A stretch of DNA of 64,000 bases, from assembly GCA_965116215.1 (NCBI GenBank), contig OZ220494.1, positions 1,736,001 through 1,800,000 on the forward strand. The letters are read 5' to 3'. Position 1 is the stretch's first letter, and every line of letters begins with the position of its first letter. The notes below the pieces were generated by a model. It saw nothing but the letters and a program-made list of their open reading frames with translations, did no database searches and was not told where the DNA came from. Below are positions 55,250 through 64,000 of this stretch, piece by piece. The position numbers were made by a program, and so were the translations under genes. The stretch is from CBDBKL01 sp965116215 (lineage in GTDB: Bacteria > Bdellovibrionota > Bdellovibrionia > Bdellovibrionales > JAKFYE01).

Positions 55250-56336
55250 AAATATTCTTATAAATCAGGGTTTAGTTTTAACTCTAATACTTCTGTTTGG
55301 CATTGGTTTAGTTCAGGTTTACAGCTCTAGTTATATTCTGGCTATTGAAAAGTATGGGGACGGCCTTTATTTTTTTAAGAGGCAACTTGTTAATACGGTA
55401 ATAGCTTTATGTGCTTTATTTGTATTTGCTTATAGTCCTTACAGATGGATACAAAAGAGTGCACCCTTCCTATGGGGAGGGGCTGCGCTTCTTGTTATTT
55501 TGACTTTGGTTCCTGGATTAGGGGTGGAGTCAGGAGGAGCCACTAGATGGTTAAGCGTTGCTGGGTTGACATTTGAGCCCTCTGAACTTTTGAAGGTTAT
55601 GTATCCACTGATATTAGCACATATGGTTTCTGTGCATTGGTTCGAGCAACGACGGTGGGATTTGTTAGTTAAGGGTATTGTATTAATGGTGCCTATTCCA
55701 TTTTTACTTAAGCAGCCTGATTTTGGGTCTGTTGTGATTTGTTTAGGTGTCATTTTTTTTATTTTATTTATATTTGATTTAAAATGGAGATATGTTGCTT
55801 GTGTGTTCTTAGCATTTTTACCTCTATTTTACTTTCTTATCTGGGATGTGCCGTATAGAAAATTACGTGTTTTGTCGTTTTTAGACCCATGGGCGGATCC
55901 CACAGATTCTGGATTTCAAGTTATCCAAAGCCTACTTAGTTTTCATCGTGGCGGATTGATGGGAGTGGGCTTAGGTCAGGGTCAAGGCAAACTTTTTTTC
56001 TTACCGGAGGCTCATACGGATTTTACACTTGCTGTTTTGGGTGAAGAAATTGGATTTATTGGTGTATTGATTTTATTTATTTTATATGGGTCATTAGTTT
56101 ATAAAGGTTTTCAGATCGGACTGAAGAACTTTACGAATTTTCGAAGAGCATTAGGACTAGCTTTAACAATGATTTTTTCTATACAAGTGATTATTAATTT
56201 TGGAGTTGTATTGGGTTTATTGCCAACAAAGGGCTTAACCCTTCCCTTTTTGAGTTATGGCGGAAGTTCTTTAGTTTCTCTTGCTGTTCTGTTTGGTCTT
56301 CTTTTAAATCTTGAGAAATCGGAGATAGAGCAGTGA
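55182..56336 (+). CDS. ftsW: Septal peptidoglycan polymerase FtsW
   Basis: A SEDS-family glycosyltransferase with ten helices that polymerises lipid II at the septum with FtsI. The core begins about residue 27 (INQGLVLTLILLFGIGLV) and includes EPSELLKV, KQPDFGSVVI, GLGQGQGKLFFLPEAHTDF, and the final LPFLSYGGSSL. The start is uncertain: there is no ATG, only TTG 55182, TTG 55200 or GTG 55209, all inside murD. The frame itself is certain. Confidence 0.93.
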   Translation: MIFLITLKNVGITLKNSSEGSNKNILINQGLVLTLILLFGIGLVQVYSSSYILAIEKYGDGLYFFKRQLVNTVIALCALFVFAYSPYRWIQKSAPFLWGGAALLVILTLVPGLGVESGGATRWLSVAGLTFEPSELLKVMYPLILAHMVSVHWFEQRRWDLLVKGIVLMVPIPFLLKQPDFGSVVICLGVIFFILFIFDLKWRYVACVFLAFLPLFYFLIWDVPYRKLRVLSFLDPWADPTDSGFQVIQSLLSFHRGGLMGVGLGQGQGKLFFLPEAHTDFTLAVLGEEIGFIGVLILFILYGSLVYKGFQIGLKNFTNFRRALGLALTMIFSIQVIINFGVVLGLLPTKGLTLPFLSYGGSSLVSLAVLFGLLLNLEKSEIEQ

Positions 56337-57403
56337 AAGCTGTTCGAGTCGTTATTGCTGGCGGTGGAACAGGTGGCCATCTTTATCCAGGAATTGCGAT
56401 TGCCAAGGCCCTTCAAGGTCATCCTTGCGTGCAGTCAGTGTCTTTTATTGGTACAGAAAAAGGGCTGGAAAAACGGATTCTTCCTCAATATGGTTTTTCT
56501 CTTTATACTCTTCCTGTTATAGGCTTTGTGAAAACAAAGTTTATGCAGAGAATAAAATCATTGCTCTTGATGCCTCTGGCGTTTTTCCAAAGCCTTTGGT
56601 TGCTATGGAAAATAAAACCAAATGTTGTATTAGGTATGGGAGGCTATGTCTCTGGCCCGTTTATTTTGGCAGCGGTTCCTTTTATTAAAAACACATATAT
56701 TTGGGAGCCCAATACCACCCCTGGCTTAACAAATCGTATTCTTTCATTGTTTGTCAAAGGAACATTATTGGTTTTTGATAAGGGGAAATCAAGATTATGG
56801 GGACATAAAGTTATTTCGTCTGGTATTCCTATACGTAAAGAAATGAAATATCTTTCAAGACAGCCAAGTGAAAAAATGAGAGTTTTTGTTTTAGGTGGAA
56901 GTCAAGGGGCTTCGGTGATTAATCATGTTCTTTCTGAATTAATAAAAAAACAGCCGGAAGTTTTGAATCACTTTGAGTTTATCCATCAAACGGGAAGACA
57001 TGAGTTTAAAGTAATAGAGCGTAAATATCAGAATCTTAAAGGCGTAACAGCTCTTTCATTTGTTGAAAATATTTGGGAAAAAATGCAATGGGCGGATATT
57101 GTTATTTGTCGATCGGGTGCAAGTACTATTGCTGAAATTATTGCTTGCCGAAAAGCGACGATTATGGTTCCATTGCCAACAGCAGCGGATAATCATCAGT
57201 TGTATAATGCAGAGGTGCTAGCTCATGCTGGAGCAGGGCATATTATTTTGCAAAAAGATCTTTCTGAAAAGACATTGTTTGATAAATTAATGTCATATAG
57301 AGAAAATCCAGATGTCATTAAAAAAATAGAAGCTAAAATAGCATCTTTTGAAAAACCTGATGCGGCTCAATCTATTGCAGAGTTTCTTTTGGACTGTGTA
57401 TGA
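56333..57403 (+). CDS. murG: UDP-GlcNAc:lipid I GlcNAc transferase
   Basis: A 356-residue peripheral membrane glycosyltransferase (GT28) making lipid II. GGGTGGHLYPGIAIA, GGYVSGP, EPNTTPGLTNR, GGSQGASVINHVL and the CRSGAST..E motif are complete. GTG start overlapping the ftsW stop (GTGA), and its stop overlaps murC (ATGA). Confidence 0.95.
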   Translation: MKAVRVVIAGGGTGGHLYPGIAIAKALQGHPCVQSVSFIGTEKGLEKRILPQYGFSLYTLPVIGFVKTKFMQRIKSLLLMPLAFFQSLWLLWKIKPNVVLGMGGYVSGPFILAAVPFIKNTYIWEPNTTPGLTNRILSLFVKGTLLVFDKGKSRLWGHKVISSGIPIRKEMKYLSRQPSEKMRVFVLGGSQGASVINHVLSELIKKQPEVLNHFEFIHQTGRHEFKVIERKYQNLKGVTALSFVENIWEKMQWADIVICRSGASTIAEIIACRKATIMVPLPTAADNHQLYNAEVLAHAGAGHIILQKDLSEKTLFDKLMSYRENPDVIKKIEAKIASFEKPDAAQSIAEFLLDCV

Positions 57404-58743
57404 AAATATCTGGAAGTTGTTTTCACTTTGTCGGTATTGGTGGTGCAGGGATGAGCGGATTGGCCAAGATTGTTAAGTCGATTGGAGCCTCAGTCAGTGG
57501 GAGTGATATTGTAGAGAGTTCATGTGTTCAGGAGCTACGATCGTTAGGTCTTTCCATTCATATTGGTCATGCAGCATCTCATGTAGATCATGCTGACGTT
57601 GTGGTTTATTCTAGTGCCATACCTAAGACGAATATTGAAATTCAAAGAGCTAAATCTCTAAAAATTCCTGTGATTGCTAGGGCAGAAGTTTTAGCAGAGA
57701 TTATGCGTATTAAAAGAGGAATTGGTGTTTCCGGTACTCATGGAAAAACAACAACAACTAGTTTTATAGCGACACTTTTTATTGAAGCCTTGCTGGATCC
57801 ATCGGTTGTCGTAGGGGGACGTTTAGAGATTATTAAAAGTCATGCGAGATTAGGGGAAGGGGCATGGTTAATTGCTGAAGCAGATGAAAGTGATGGAAGT
57901 TTTTTATTATTAAATCCTGAAATTGCAGTGATAACCAATATTGATAGAGATCATTTAGGTTATTATGGAAAATTTGAAAATTTAAAAAAGGCTTTTTGGG
58001 AATATGCTAGAAGAGTTCCCTACTATGGCACTGTGATTGCTTGCGGAGATGACTGTGTTATTAAGGAAATCTTTCAGCATTATGATAAAAGGCTTTTGAC
58101 TTATGGATTTACAGATGAAAATGATTTTATATTAAAAGGTAAAAACAGAAATTATACTGTTTATTCTCAAGATCGAGAATTGGGGAAAATGAAGGTTCCT
58201 ATTCCAGGTCGACATAATGCTTTAAATGCTCTCGCTGCACTGGTTGTGGGAATGGAATGTGATTTGAGTTTTGGACAGTGTGCAGAGAGTCTTCAAAAAT
58301 TTCAAGGAGTGAATCGACGATTTGAAAAAGTAGGAGAATATAAAGGAATTCCAGTGTTTGATGACTATGGCCATCACCCAACAGAGATAAAAGCTGTTTT
58401 AGATGCCTGTAGAGAAGAGTATCCTGATCAACGCATTGTTGTGGCTTTTCAGCCTCATAGATATACAAGAACAAAGGAGTGTTGGGATGATTTTTTAACA
58501 GCCTTTGATGGGGTGGATTTACTTTGTCTTTGGGATATTTATCCTGCGTTAGAACATCCTATTCAGGGGATTCACTCAAAGAGCCTTACAGAAGCTATTC
58601 CCATTAGAAATAAAATATATGTCGGAAATGGGGTTGAGGCTGTTAATAAGGTGAAGGCAGAGTTAAAATCAAATGATATTCTTGTTACCTTAGGTGCGGG
58701 AGATATATTTAAAGTCAGTAGGGCCCTAGTTCATGAAGATTGA
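57400..58743 (+). CDS. murC: UDP-MurNAc:L-Ala ligase
   Basis: A 447-residue cytoplasmic ligase adding L-Ala to UDP-MurNAc. GIGGAGMSGLAKI, GVSGTHGKTTTT, EADESDGSFL, DDYGHHPTEI and VAFQPHRYTRT are hallmark motifs. Start overlaps murG and end overlaps murB by 11 bp. Confidence 0.96.
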   Translation: MKISGSCFHFVGIGGAGMSGLAKIVKSIGASVSGSDIVESSCVQELRSLGLSIHIGHAASHVDHADVVVYSSAIPKTNIEIQRAKSLKIPVIARAEVLAEIMRIKRGIGVSGTHGKTTTTSFIATLFIEALLDPSVVVGGRLEIIKSHARLGEGAWLIAEADESDGSFLLLNPEIAVITNIDRDHLGYYGKFENLKKAFWEYARRVPYYGTVIACGDDCVIKEIFQHYDKRLLTYGFTDENDFILKGKNRNYTVYSQDRELGKMKVPIPGRHNALNALAALVVGMECDLSFGQCAESLQKFQGVNRRFEKVGEYKGIPVFDDYGHHPTEIKAVLDACREEYPDQRIVVAFQPHRYTRTKECWDDFLTAFDGVDLLCLWDIYPALEHPIQGIHSKSLTEAIPIRNKIYVGNGVEAVNKVKAELKSNDILVTLGAGDIFKVSRALVHED

Positions 58744-59611
58744 AGAAAGTGTTAATCTATCCATGTATACATCTTGGAAAACAGGAGGGTTGGGAGAGTT
58801 TGTAGTTTTTCCCGAAAATGTTGATGATGTTAAGGAGGCCTTTGCTATGGCAAAGGAGAGCCATCTTCCGATAACAATAATGGGCCATGGAACCAATGTT
58901 CTTATTTCAGATGATGGCATCAAAGGCCTTGTTATTAATACAAGAAAGTTAAGCGGAGCACAGCCTATTTTTAATAATGGGGTTTTAAAGATAAAGGCTT
59001 TGGCGGGAACTCTTAAGTCACAAATATTAAAGATTTTTTTAAAACACAAATTACCTCCGGCTGTTTTTCTTGCAGGTATTCCTGGGGATGTGGGAGGGGG
59101 GGTTGTGATGAATGCTGGTATTGGTGAAGAGATCAAACCAAGAGAGTTTGTTGAAATTACAGAATGGGTTCGAGTGATCGGTATGGGAAAGGATACTGTT
59201 TATAAATGTAAAGATTTACAGTGGGGTTATCGAAGATGTCAAGGGTGGGGGCCTGGGTTGATCGTAGAGGTCGGGTTACATTGGGCCAGTGATCCAGAGA
59301 GTTCTATTTTATCAAGAGTCAAAGCAGTGAATAAAAAGCGTTTAGCTCTGCAGCCCTTAGAGTTCTCCAATTGTGGTAGTGTTTTTCAAAATCCATTACC
59401 AAAAAAGGCGGGAGCACTGATTGAGGCGTCTGGTCTTAAAGGTCGACAGATTGGAGGAGCGCAGGTTTCAAGAAAACATGCCAATTTTATTGTGAATGCT
59501 GGTGGCGCAACGTCTACTGACATTTGGAAATTGATGACCGTTATTCAATCAAAAGTATATAAGGACTTTGGGGTTTGGCTTCGACCTGAAGTCATGAAGT
59601 TGGGTTTTTAA
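58733..59611 (+). CDS. murB: UDP-N-acetylenolpyruvylglucosamine reductase
   Basis: A 292-residue FAD enzyme reducing enolpyruvyl-UDP-GlcNAc to UDP-MurNAc. The N-terminal FAD domain has MGHGTNVLISD and AGIPGDVGGGVVMNAG; the C-terminal part carries NCGSVFQNP (catalytic Ser) and LRPEVMKLG (catalytic Glu), fitting type II MurB. Last gene before a repeat element and a reversed gene; in many proteobacteria ddl would come next. Confidence 0.94.
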   Translation: MKIEESVNLSMYTSWKTGGLGEFVVFPENVDDVKEAFAMAKESHLPITIMGHGTNVLISDDGIKGLVINTRKLSGAQPIFNNGVLKIKALAGTLKSQILKIFLKHKLPPAVFLAGIPGDVGGGVVMNAGIGEEIKPREFVEITEWVRVIGMGKDTVYKCKDLQWGYRRCQGWGPGLIVEVGLHWASDPESSILSRVKAVNKKRLALQPLEFSNCGSVFQNPLPKKAGALIEASGLKGRQIGGAQVSRKHANFIVNAGGATSTDIWKLMTVIQSKVYKDFGVWLRPEVMKLGF

Positions 59612-59627
59612 GATAGACAACAGGAAA

Positions 59628-59742
59628 GAGTTTTTCTGAAGGCTTCCAAAAGCTCAAACAACTCTGAGGTCCACAGCTCGTCTTTCTTCGAAATACGCCC
59701 TGCGCCTCAGAGAACTCGTTTTGAAAGCCTTCAGAAAAACTC
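59628..59742. repeat. Compact family A palindromic repeat
   Basis: 115 bp with inverted ends GAGTTTTTCTGAAGGCTT and AAGCCTTCAGAAAAACTC. The middle keeps CTCTGAGGTCCACAGCTCG and CGCCCTGCGCCTCAGAG but lacks about 60 bp found in the array copies. It begins 17 bp after the murB stop, between convergent genes, where its stem could also end transcription. Confidence 0.88.
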
Positions 59743-59804
59743 TGTCTCCCTTTCATTCAAAGATTGAGCGATTATTAAAGTGTTATGAATCTTAATTTAT
59801 ATCT

Positions 59805-61547
59805 TTATTTTGGGGGTGGGTTTTGAAGGATTTTTTGGAGTTGTTCTAAAATAACGACCATGGCTAGGGTGTCTCGTTCGGAGTATTTAAGTAAGGCATC
59901 TGCAAGGTGTTTTCTTTGAGGGGAATTTTTAGGGAGTGATACCATAATATCATATTGAAGTTGAGCCACGTTCCCCGCTTGGATCTCCAGGTCACTATAA
60001 GAAAATTTTGGATTCAAAACAGGTAAGACGCTTTTAATAGAGTAGGATCCATTAAACTCTTTATCCCAATACCATCTTTTGGCAAAAGGTGTTGCTAGAT
60101 CCCACATACGATCAATAAGGGAGTTTAATTGATCTTGGTACTCTGGAAGTTCATTTGCCAGTTCTTTAGTTCTCATTTTTTCATAGGGTTTGTGATAAAC
60201 AATAATTGAACCTCCATCATCTGCTATATCCTCTAAGAGTTTTCTGGCAATGACTTTTGAAGGGTTTGAGTTTTCATTATGAAGATATATTTTGTGAATG
60301 ATTTCAGCACCAGGAAATTTTTGAATATGTAGTGAGTATTGTGTCGTTAAATGTTTATAGGGCCATGATCCATCAAATTTAGGAACAGCATAACTAGCTG
60401 ATTCATAGTCTAAAAAATAGAGAGGATATTTTAACTCGTTCAAATGATGAGCTATATTCTGAATATCAATTTGTGGTTTTCCGTGAACATGGGAAAGGTA
60501 TTCCGTTTTTTGATTAGCTGAAAGTTTGTAGGTTATAGGGATCTGAGATATCATTTCAATATCCATGTTCATGAGTTCATGTCGTTTTCGATCGTGGAGG
60601 CGACTTAAAGTATGAATTGTTCCAGGTTGAGCATGTGTCCAACAGTAGGACTTAAAACTACAGACATAAGGATTGTTACATTTTGTTCCAATAAGTTCCT
60701 TTGGTTCAATTGAAAGTGCTATTGCAGCTTTAATCTTGTCTAATTCTTTATCGATAACTTCATAGTGAGGCTTAATGGCCTCACTAATGTCTTCTAAAAC
60801 AAATAACTCCTTAAGATTTAGTTTTCCCTTGCGGATATAATTTGAATTAAGGTGCATCAATATTGTTTTACGTATTTTAATTCCATTATTATCCAAAACC
60901 CACTTTTGGATTGCGGCATCATCCAAATGAGATTTTGGTTCGACTTTTGTGGTTGATTTCACTTCAATAAGGTCCCATGTTCCGTCAAAATTGTTTTTAA
61001 GAACGTCAACTCGAACAAGGACATCTTTAAATATAAAAGCCCCTTCAAAAATGGCAGGGAGCTTTTTTTGTCGAATAAGAATATCAGTTTTTTTCAACGC
61101 AGCTTCTGCTTGCTTGTGCCCTTCTGAAACCAGAATACCATCTTTAAAAAGTTGAGTGGCCAGTTTACCAACTGCCGTACCCTGGTCCAAAATATTTTGC
61201 ATAAAAGGTGTGGGTTTGTCAGCTAACTCCTTCCTATTACGATATAACCATAAAGACTTTTGACATCTTTTTCCCCGGCAATATTGGGACTTCGAAAGAC
61301 CTTTTTCGTCTATAGGAACTACAGAGGTTGTAGATTCTGTCTCTGTTGACTCTATTGTGTTTTTCGGATTTGGTTTTTTAGAATCATTGAAAACATCAGA
61401 GCAGGCATTTGCGTAGCTTAGCTCTATATGTGAAAGCAGAACAAGACAGAGAAAAAGGGTAAGTATCTGTGCTTTATTTAAATTATGAGGAGCTTTAGTG
61501 AGGAACTTCTGAAGGAGGTTTAACGTACATGCCATAAAGCGGGACAT
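59805..61547 (-). CDS. Exported Cas4-like/DUF2779 double nuclease
   Basis: A 580-residue protein on the strand opposite to its dcw neighbours. A hydrophobic stretch (27-47) ending SYANA, with basic residues before it, looks like a signal peptide, unusual for this family. Residues about 84-300 are a PD-(D/E)XK nuclease with Asp181, Glu195 and Lys197 (WDLIEVKST) and Cys90/95, 290, 296 and 302 that could hold an iron-sulfur cluster as in Cas4. Residues about 370-575 are DUF2779, a DEDD-like RNase H fold (YFLDYES with Asp380 and Glu382; SERDTLAM with Asp559). It may degrade DNA or RNA in the periplasm or outside the cell, or the hydrophobic stretch may be an anchor. Confidence 0.8.
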   Translation of the reverse strand: MSRFMACTLNLLQKFLTKAPHNLNKAQILTLFLCLVLLSHIELSYANACSDVFNDSKKPNPKNTIESTETESTTSVVPIDEKGLSKSQYCRGKRCQKSLWLYRNRKELADKPTPFMQNILDQGTAVGKLATQLFKDGILVSEGHKQAEAALKKTDILIRQKKLPAIFEGAFIFKDVLVRVDVLKNNFDGTWDLIEVKSTTKVEPKSHLDDAAIQKWVLDNNGIKIRKTILMHLNSNYIRKGKLNLKELFVLEDISEAIKPHYEVIDKELDKIKAAIALSIEPKELIGTKCNNPYVCSFKSYCWTHAQPGTIHTLSRLHDRKRHELMNMDIEMISQIPITYKLSANQKTEYLSHVHGKPQIDIQNIAHHLNELKYPLYFLDYESASYAVPKFDGSWPYKHLTTQYSLHIQKFPGAEIIHKIYLHNENSNPSKVIARKLLEDIADDGGSIIVYHKPYEKMRTKELANELPEYQDQLNSLIDRMWDLATPFAKRWYWDKEFNGSYSIKSVLPVLNPKFSYSDLEIQAGNVAQLQYDIMVSLPKNSPQRKHLADALLKYSERDTLAMVVILEQLQKILQNPPPK

Positions 61548-61763
61548 AAATGCCTCTTTGGAGGTGAGTGCAACTACTAAACTTCTTGAATTGCTTTTTA
61601 AAAATAAAGCCCATCAATAGCAAGTGATTCATTCAAATTGGTTTATTAACTTCATGAGTCATTAGATTATTTTTTTTCAAAGAGGAAGGAAGGGGGACAT
61701 TTTGTCTCGTCTCACTCAACCCTATTAAAATACCTATACTTTTATCAGTATAAGGAATTGTTT

Positions 61764-61769
61764 TATAAT
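61764..61769 (+). promoter_or_regulatory. Probable promoter of ftsQ-ftsA-ftsZ
   Basis: TATAAT at 61764-61769, 45 bp before ftsQ, is a perfect -10; the -35 (TTTATC or TTATCA near 61741) is weak. An imperfect inverted repeat, TATAC and GTATA, lies across it. Because a reversed gene separates ftsQ from murB, ftsQAZ needs its own promoter, which this position suits. Nothing else is seen in 61548-61813. Confidence 0.45.
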
Positions 61770-61813
61770 GGAAACCTCAATTCAAACCACTATGAGTGTG
61801 ATAAAATCGGAGA

Positions 61814-62566
61814 GTGGCTGATAAAAAGAAATTATCCTATATACTTTATATCTTTATTTTCCTATTTATTATTATTTGTGGTGCGCTGTCTTTTTATCTA
61901 ACAGAAGCAGTAGGGATATATAAAGTTTATCATGTTGAGTTTGAAATCACAGGGCCTCAAAAAGATCAGTATGCTCAGTTTCAAGGTGACTTAGAAAACG
62001 AGATAAGATCTGAATTTGGTAAAAATATTTGGAACATTCACTTAAAGGGCATTTTATCAAAATTCTCTAAATGGAATTGGATTCAAGATATGCAGGTTCA
62101 AAGACAATTTCCAAATCGTATTAAAGTGGTGGTTATGCCAAAGAAAGTGGTCGCTCATATCAAAATCTCCAAGAAGTTTTCTCGTCCTGTGACTCAGGAT
62201 GGAGATTTATTAAACAAGATGAAGATTTTGGAAACGTTTGATGTTCCTCTTCTCAATTACCGACCGTTTTTAAAGAATAAAAGTTTAAGAAAAAGTGCTG
62301 CAAAAATACTTTCAGTCCTCCCTCAATCTGGTGATATTTCGATGAAAACAATTTCTTCAGTAGAATATGATTTTTTAGGAGATAAAATTCTTTTTAAGTT
62401 CATCAATCATAGATTTAAAGTGCATCTTGGGAGGGAAAACATAAGAGTTCGTCAAGGTCGTGCCGAAAAAGTCCTAGAATATCTAGAAAAAGAAAGTATA
62501 ACGGCAAGCGTTATTGATGCTGGTTTCTCTAAGAAAGTCCTAGTCAAGAGGGTAGGACCTCGTTAG
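61814..62566 (+). CDS. ftsQ: Cell division protein FtsQ
   Basis: A 250-residue bitopic divisome protein with a short cytoplasmic N-terminus, one helix (about 9-28), a POTRA-like domain (YKVYHVEFEITGP..) with WIQDMQVQRQFPNRIKVVV, and a C-terminal part ending VIDAGFSKKVLVKR. GTG start; GGAGA directly abuts it, and a nine-codon frame (ATG at 61792) ends across the start, so translational coupling is possible. Position before ftsA supports it. Confidence 0.9.
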   Translation: MADKKKLSYILYIFIFLFIIICGALSFYLTEAVGIYKVYHVEFEITGPQKDQYAQFQGDLENEIRSEFGKNIWNIHLKGILSKFSKWNWIQDMQVQRQFPNRIKVVVMPKKVVAHIKISKKFSRPVTQDGDLLNKMKILETFDVPLLNYRPFLKNKSLRKSAAKILSVLPQSGDISMKTISSVEYDFLGDKILFKFINHRFKVHLGRENIRVRQGRAEKVLEYLEKESITASVIDAGFSKKVLVKRVGPR

Positions 62567-62653
62567 CCTTAAAGAGGAAAAAGTGAGTCACTGTGGTCGT
62601 TTTCACTTATTTCTCTGTGAAAATAGCCAAGGATGGACGGTGAAGGGACCGAC

Positions 62654-63877
62654 ATGAGCACAAAAGGAATTGTGGCTGGTCTTGATATTGGGGCAACCCA
62701 AATTGTTGTCGTCATTGCCCTTCCCAGGGGCGATTCTGTTGAAATTATTGGTGTGGGTTCTGTTCCCAGTCAAGGACTCCGTAGGGGTGCTGTTGTTAGT
62801 ATTGAAAACACCATACGGGCTATAAAGTCTGCAAAAAAAGAAGCGGAACTTATGGCTGGTGTGCGTTTGGACTCTGTCTATATTGGTGTTCTGGGAAATT
62901 CTGTGTCTTCGTTTGATTCGAGGGGCATGGTGGCTCTTAAGGATCATGAGGTCAGCACAAGAGATGTTCAAAGGGTTGTGGATGCGGCTAAGGCGGTAAC
63001 GGTTCCTGCCAATTGTGAAATTTTACATATTTTACCTAGAGATTTTAGAGTCGATAACCAAGAGGGCATTACAGATCCTGTAGGTATGTCTGGTGTTCGT
63101 TTAGAGTCCAATGTTCATATTGTTACGGTGGAACGAGCGGGGTTACAAAATATTGTAAAGTGCACTAAGAGAGCTGGGCTGGAAGTGAGTGGGTTGGTTT
63201 TGAATTCTTTAGCCTCCGCCTATGCGACTTTGCAAGAGGATGAAAAGCATCTTGGTGTCGCTCTTGTAGACATTGGTGGCAGTACAACTGATATTATTGT
63301 CTATGTACAAGGGAGTGTGGCTTACACATCTATGCTCCCCTTTGGGGGAAATCATATCACAAATGATGTGGCTGTGGGCATGAGGACACCACCTTCCTGC
63401 GCTGAGGAGATTAAAGAAAGTCATGGTTGTGCTTTGGTCAAATTGGCAGATGATAGTGAGATGCTTGAAATTCCAGGTGTGGGAGGGCGGCCGTTACGAG
63501 CAGTTCCTCGTAAGCATTTAGCTCAGGTGATTGAACCTCGGGTGGAAGAAATATTGAGTTACATACACAATGATCTTTTAAAAAGTGGGATGATGGGCTT
63601 GATAGGCTCAGGAGTTGTTTTAACAGGGGGGTCTAGCCAATTAGAAGGACTTATTGAAATGGGGGAGTTTATATTTGATATGCCTGTTCGAAAAGGTGTT
63701 CCGATCAATTTTAGTGGCTTGACGGATTTTGTCTGTTTGCCTGAGTATGCAACAAGTATCGGGTTAGTGTTATATGGTAAGGAAGTGAGTCGGATAAAAT
63801 CAAAACGATTATTAAAGGTGCCAGGGGCACCTCGGTTTTTAGGTAGAATAAAAGATTTAATAGATTCAGCATTTTAA
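62654..63877 (+). CDS. ftsA: Cell division protein FtsA
   Basis: A 407-residue actin-like ATPase tethering FtsZ to the membrane. I start at ATG 62654, six bases after GAAGGG, rather than at 62633. AGLDIGATQIVVVIA (phosphate 1), ALVDIGGSTTDIIVYVQG (phosphate 2), VVLTGGSSQLEGLIE and the 1C-type insertion are present. The last residues FLGRIKDLIDSAF form the amphipathic membrane-binding helix. ftsZ follows after 20 bp. Confidence 0.94.
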   Translation: MSTKGIVAGLDIGATQIVVVIALPRGDSVEIIGVGSVPSQGLRRGAVVSIENTIRAIKSAKKEAELMAGVRLDSVYIGVLGNSVSSFDSRGMVALKDHEVSTRDVQRVVDAAKAVTVPANCEILHILPRDFRVDNQEGITDPVGMSGVRLESNVHIVTVERAGLQNIVKCTKRAGLEVSGLVLNSLASAYATLQEDEKHLGVALVDIGGSTTDIIVYVQGSVAYTSMLPFGGNHITNDVAVGMRTPPSCAEEIKESHGCALVKLADDSEMLEIPGVGGRPLRAVPRKHLAQVIEPRVEEILSYIHNDLLKSGMMGLIGSGVVLTGGSSQLEGLIEMGEFIFDMPVRKGVPINFSGLTDFVCLPEYATSIGLVLYGKEVSRIKSKRLLKVPGAPRFLGRIKDLIDSAF

Positions 63878-63897
63878 TATTTTTTAAAGGGGGAAAG

Positions 63898-64000
63898 ATG
63901 TTTGAACTGGAAGAGAGTAGAGGTGTTGGAGCAAATATCAAGGTCATTGGTGTTGGTGGAGGTGGAAGCAACGCTATTGAGACAATGATTGAGTCTGGTT
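63898..64000 (+). CDS. ftsZ: Cell division protein FtsZ, first 34 residues
   Basis: The window ends in this gene. The ATG follows AAAGGGGG. The visible product, MFELEESRGVGANIKVIGV continuing to GGGGSN, has the tubulin/FtsZ GGGGSN nucleotide-binding start and sits after ftsA as usual. FtsZ polymerises with GTP to form the division ring. The MFELEE opening resembles Bdellovibrio FtsZ as I remember it. Confidence 0.95.
   Translation, partial: MFELEESRGVGANIKVIGVGGGGSNAIETMIESG

Overview
The window is AT-rich, gene-dense Gram-negative bacterial chromosome. MurE carries the DNPR signature for meso-diaminopimelate. There are many lipoproteins and signal peptides, FtsI ends in a PASTA domain, and the first 34 residues of FtsZ (MFELEE...GANIKVIGVGGGG) resemble what I remember of Bdellovibrio FtsZ. 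I infer a member of Bdellovibrionota or a nearby former-deltaproteobacterial lineage. This rests on memory and gene order, not on a search.

Layout. 1-718: palindromic repeats. 719-5295 (-): sdhCAB plus a nitronate monooxygenase gene. 5664-8099: an NTF2-like protein, cspA, a PaaI-like thioesterase and a YitT-family membrane protein. 8415-20379: mostly envelope or exported proteins (a large lipoprotein, a Tat-type HiPIP, an M15 peptidase lipoprotein, a long PLD-like protein, a barrel-like protein), with proline iminopeptidase, folC, an FMN reductase and a 208-bp tandem array of the repeat. 20401-26302: an AI-2E/PerM transporter; a compact group of cysteine-ligand-free ribosomal proteins S14, L31 and S4; a queuosine-precursor transporter; tRNA-Arg(CCT); an RluB-type pseudouridine synthase; and two unknown proteins. 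26571-34153: DsbD and an RND permease, a DEDDh exonuclease fused to a WYL-like domain, and a signal peptidase II fused to a HAMP-like module. 34529-41800: an oligopeptide-binding lipoprotein, a dead trypsin-like protease fused to Sel1 repeats, DacB, Hpt, Tdk and a zinc-ribbon membrane protein.

42165-64000 is the division and cell wall (dcw) cluster: rsmH-ftsL-ftsI-[barrel-like protein-Sel1 lipoprotein]-murE-murF-mraY-murD-ftsW-murG-murC-murB-[repeat element and a reversed two-nuclease gene]-ftsQ-ftsA-ftsZ. The core genes overlap or nearly touch, but the cluster is interrupted twice. One insertion between ftsI and murE carries a secreted barrel-like protein and a 925-residue Sel1 lipoprotein. 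The other, between murB and ftsQ where many proteobacteria have ddl, carries a palindromic repeat and an opposite-strand gene predicted to encode an exported Cas4-like/DUF2779 double nuclease. No mraZ lies upstream of rsmH.

The most interesting points are the palindrome-controlled set of zinc-free ribosomal proteins, the exported double nuclease inside the dcw cluster, the fusions LspA-HAMP and exonuclease-WYL, the pseudoprotease-Sel1 protein, and the two related families of long palindromic repeats.
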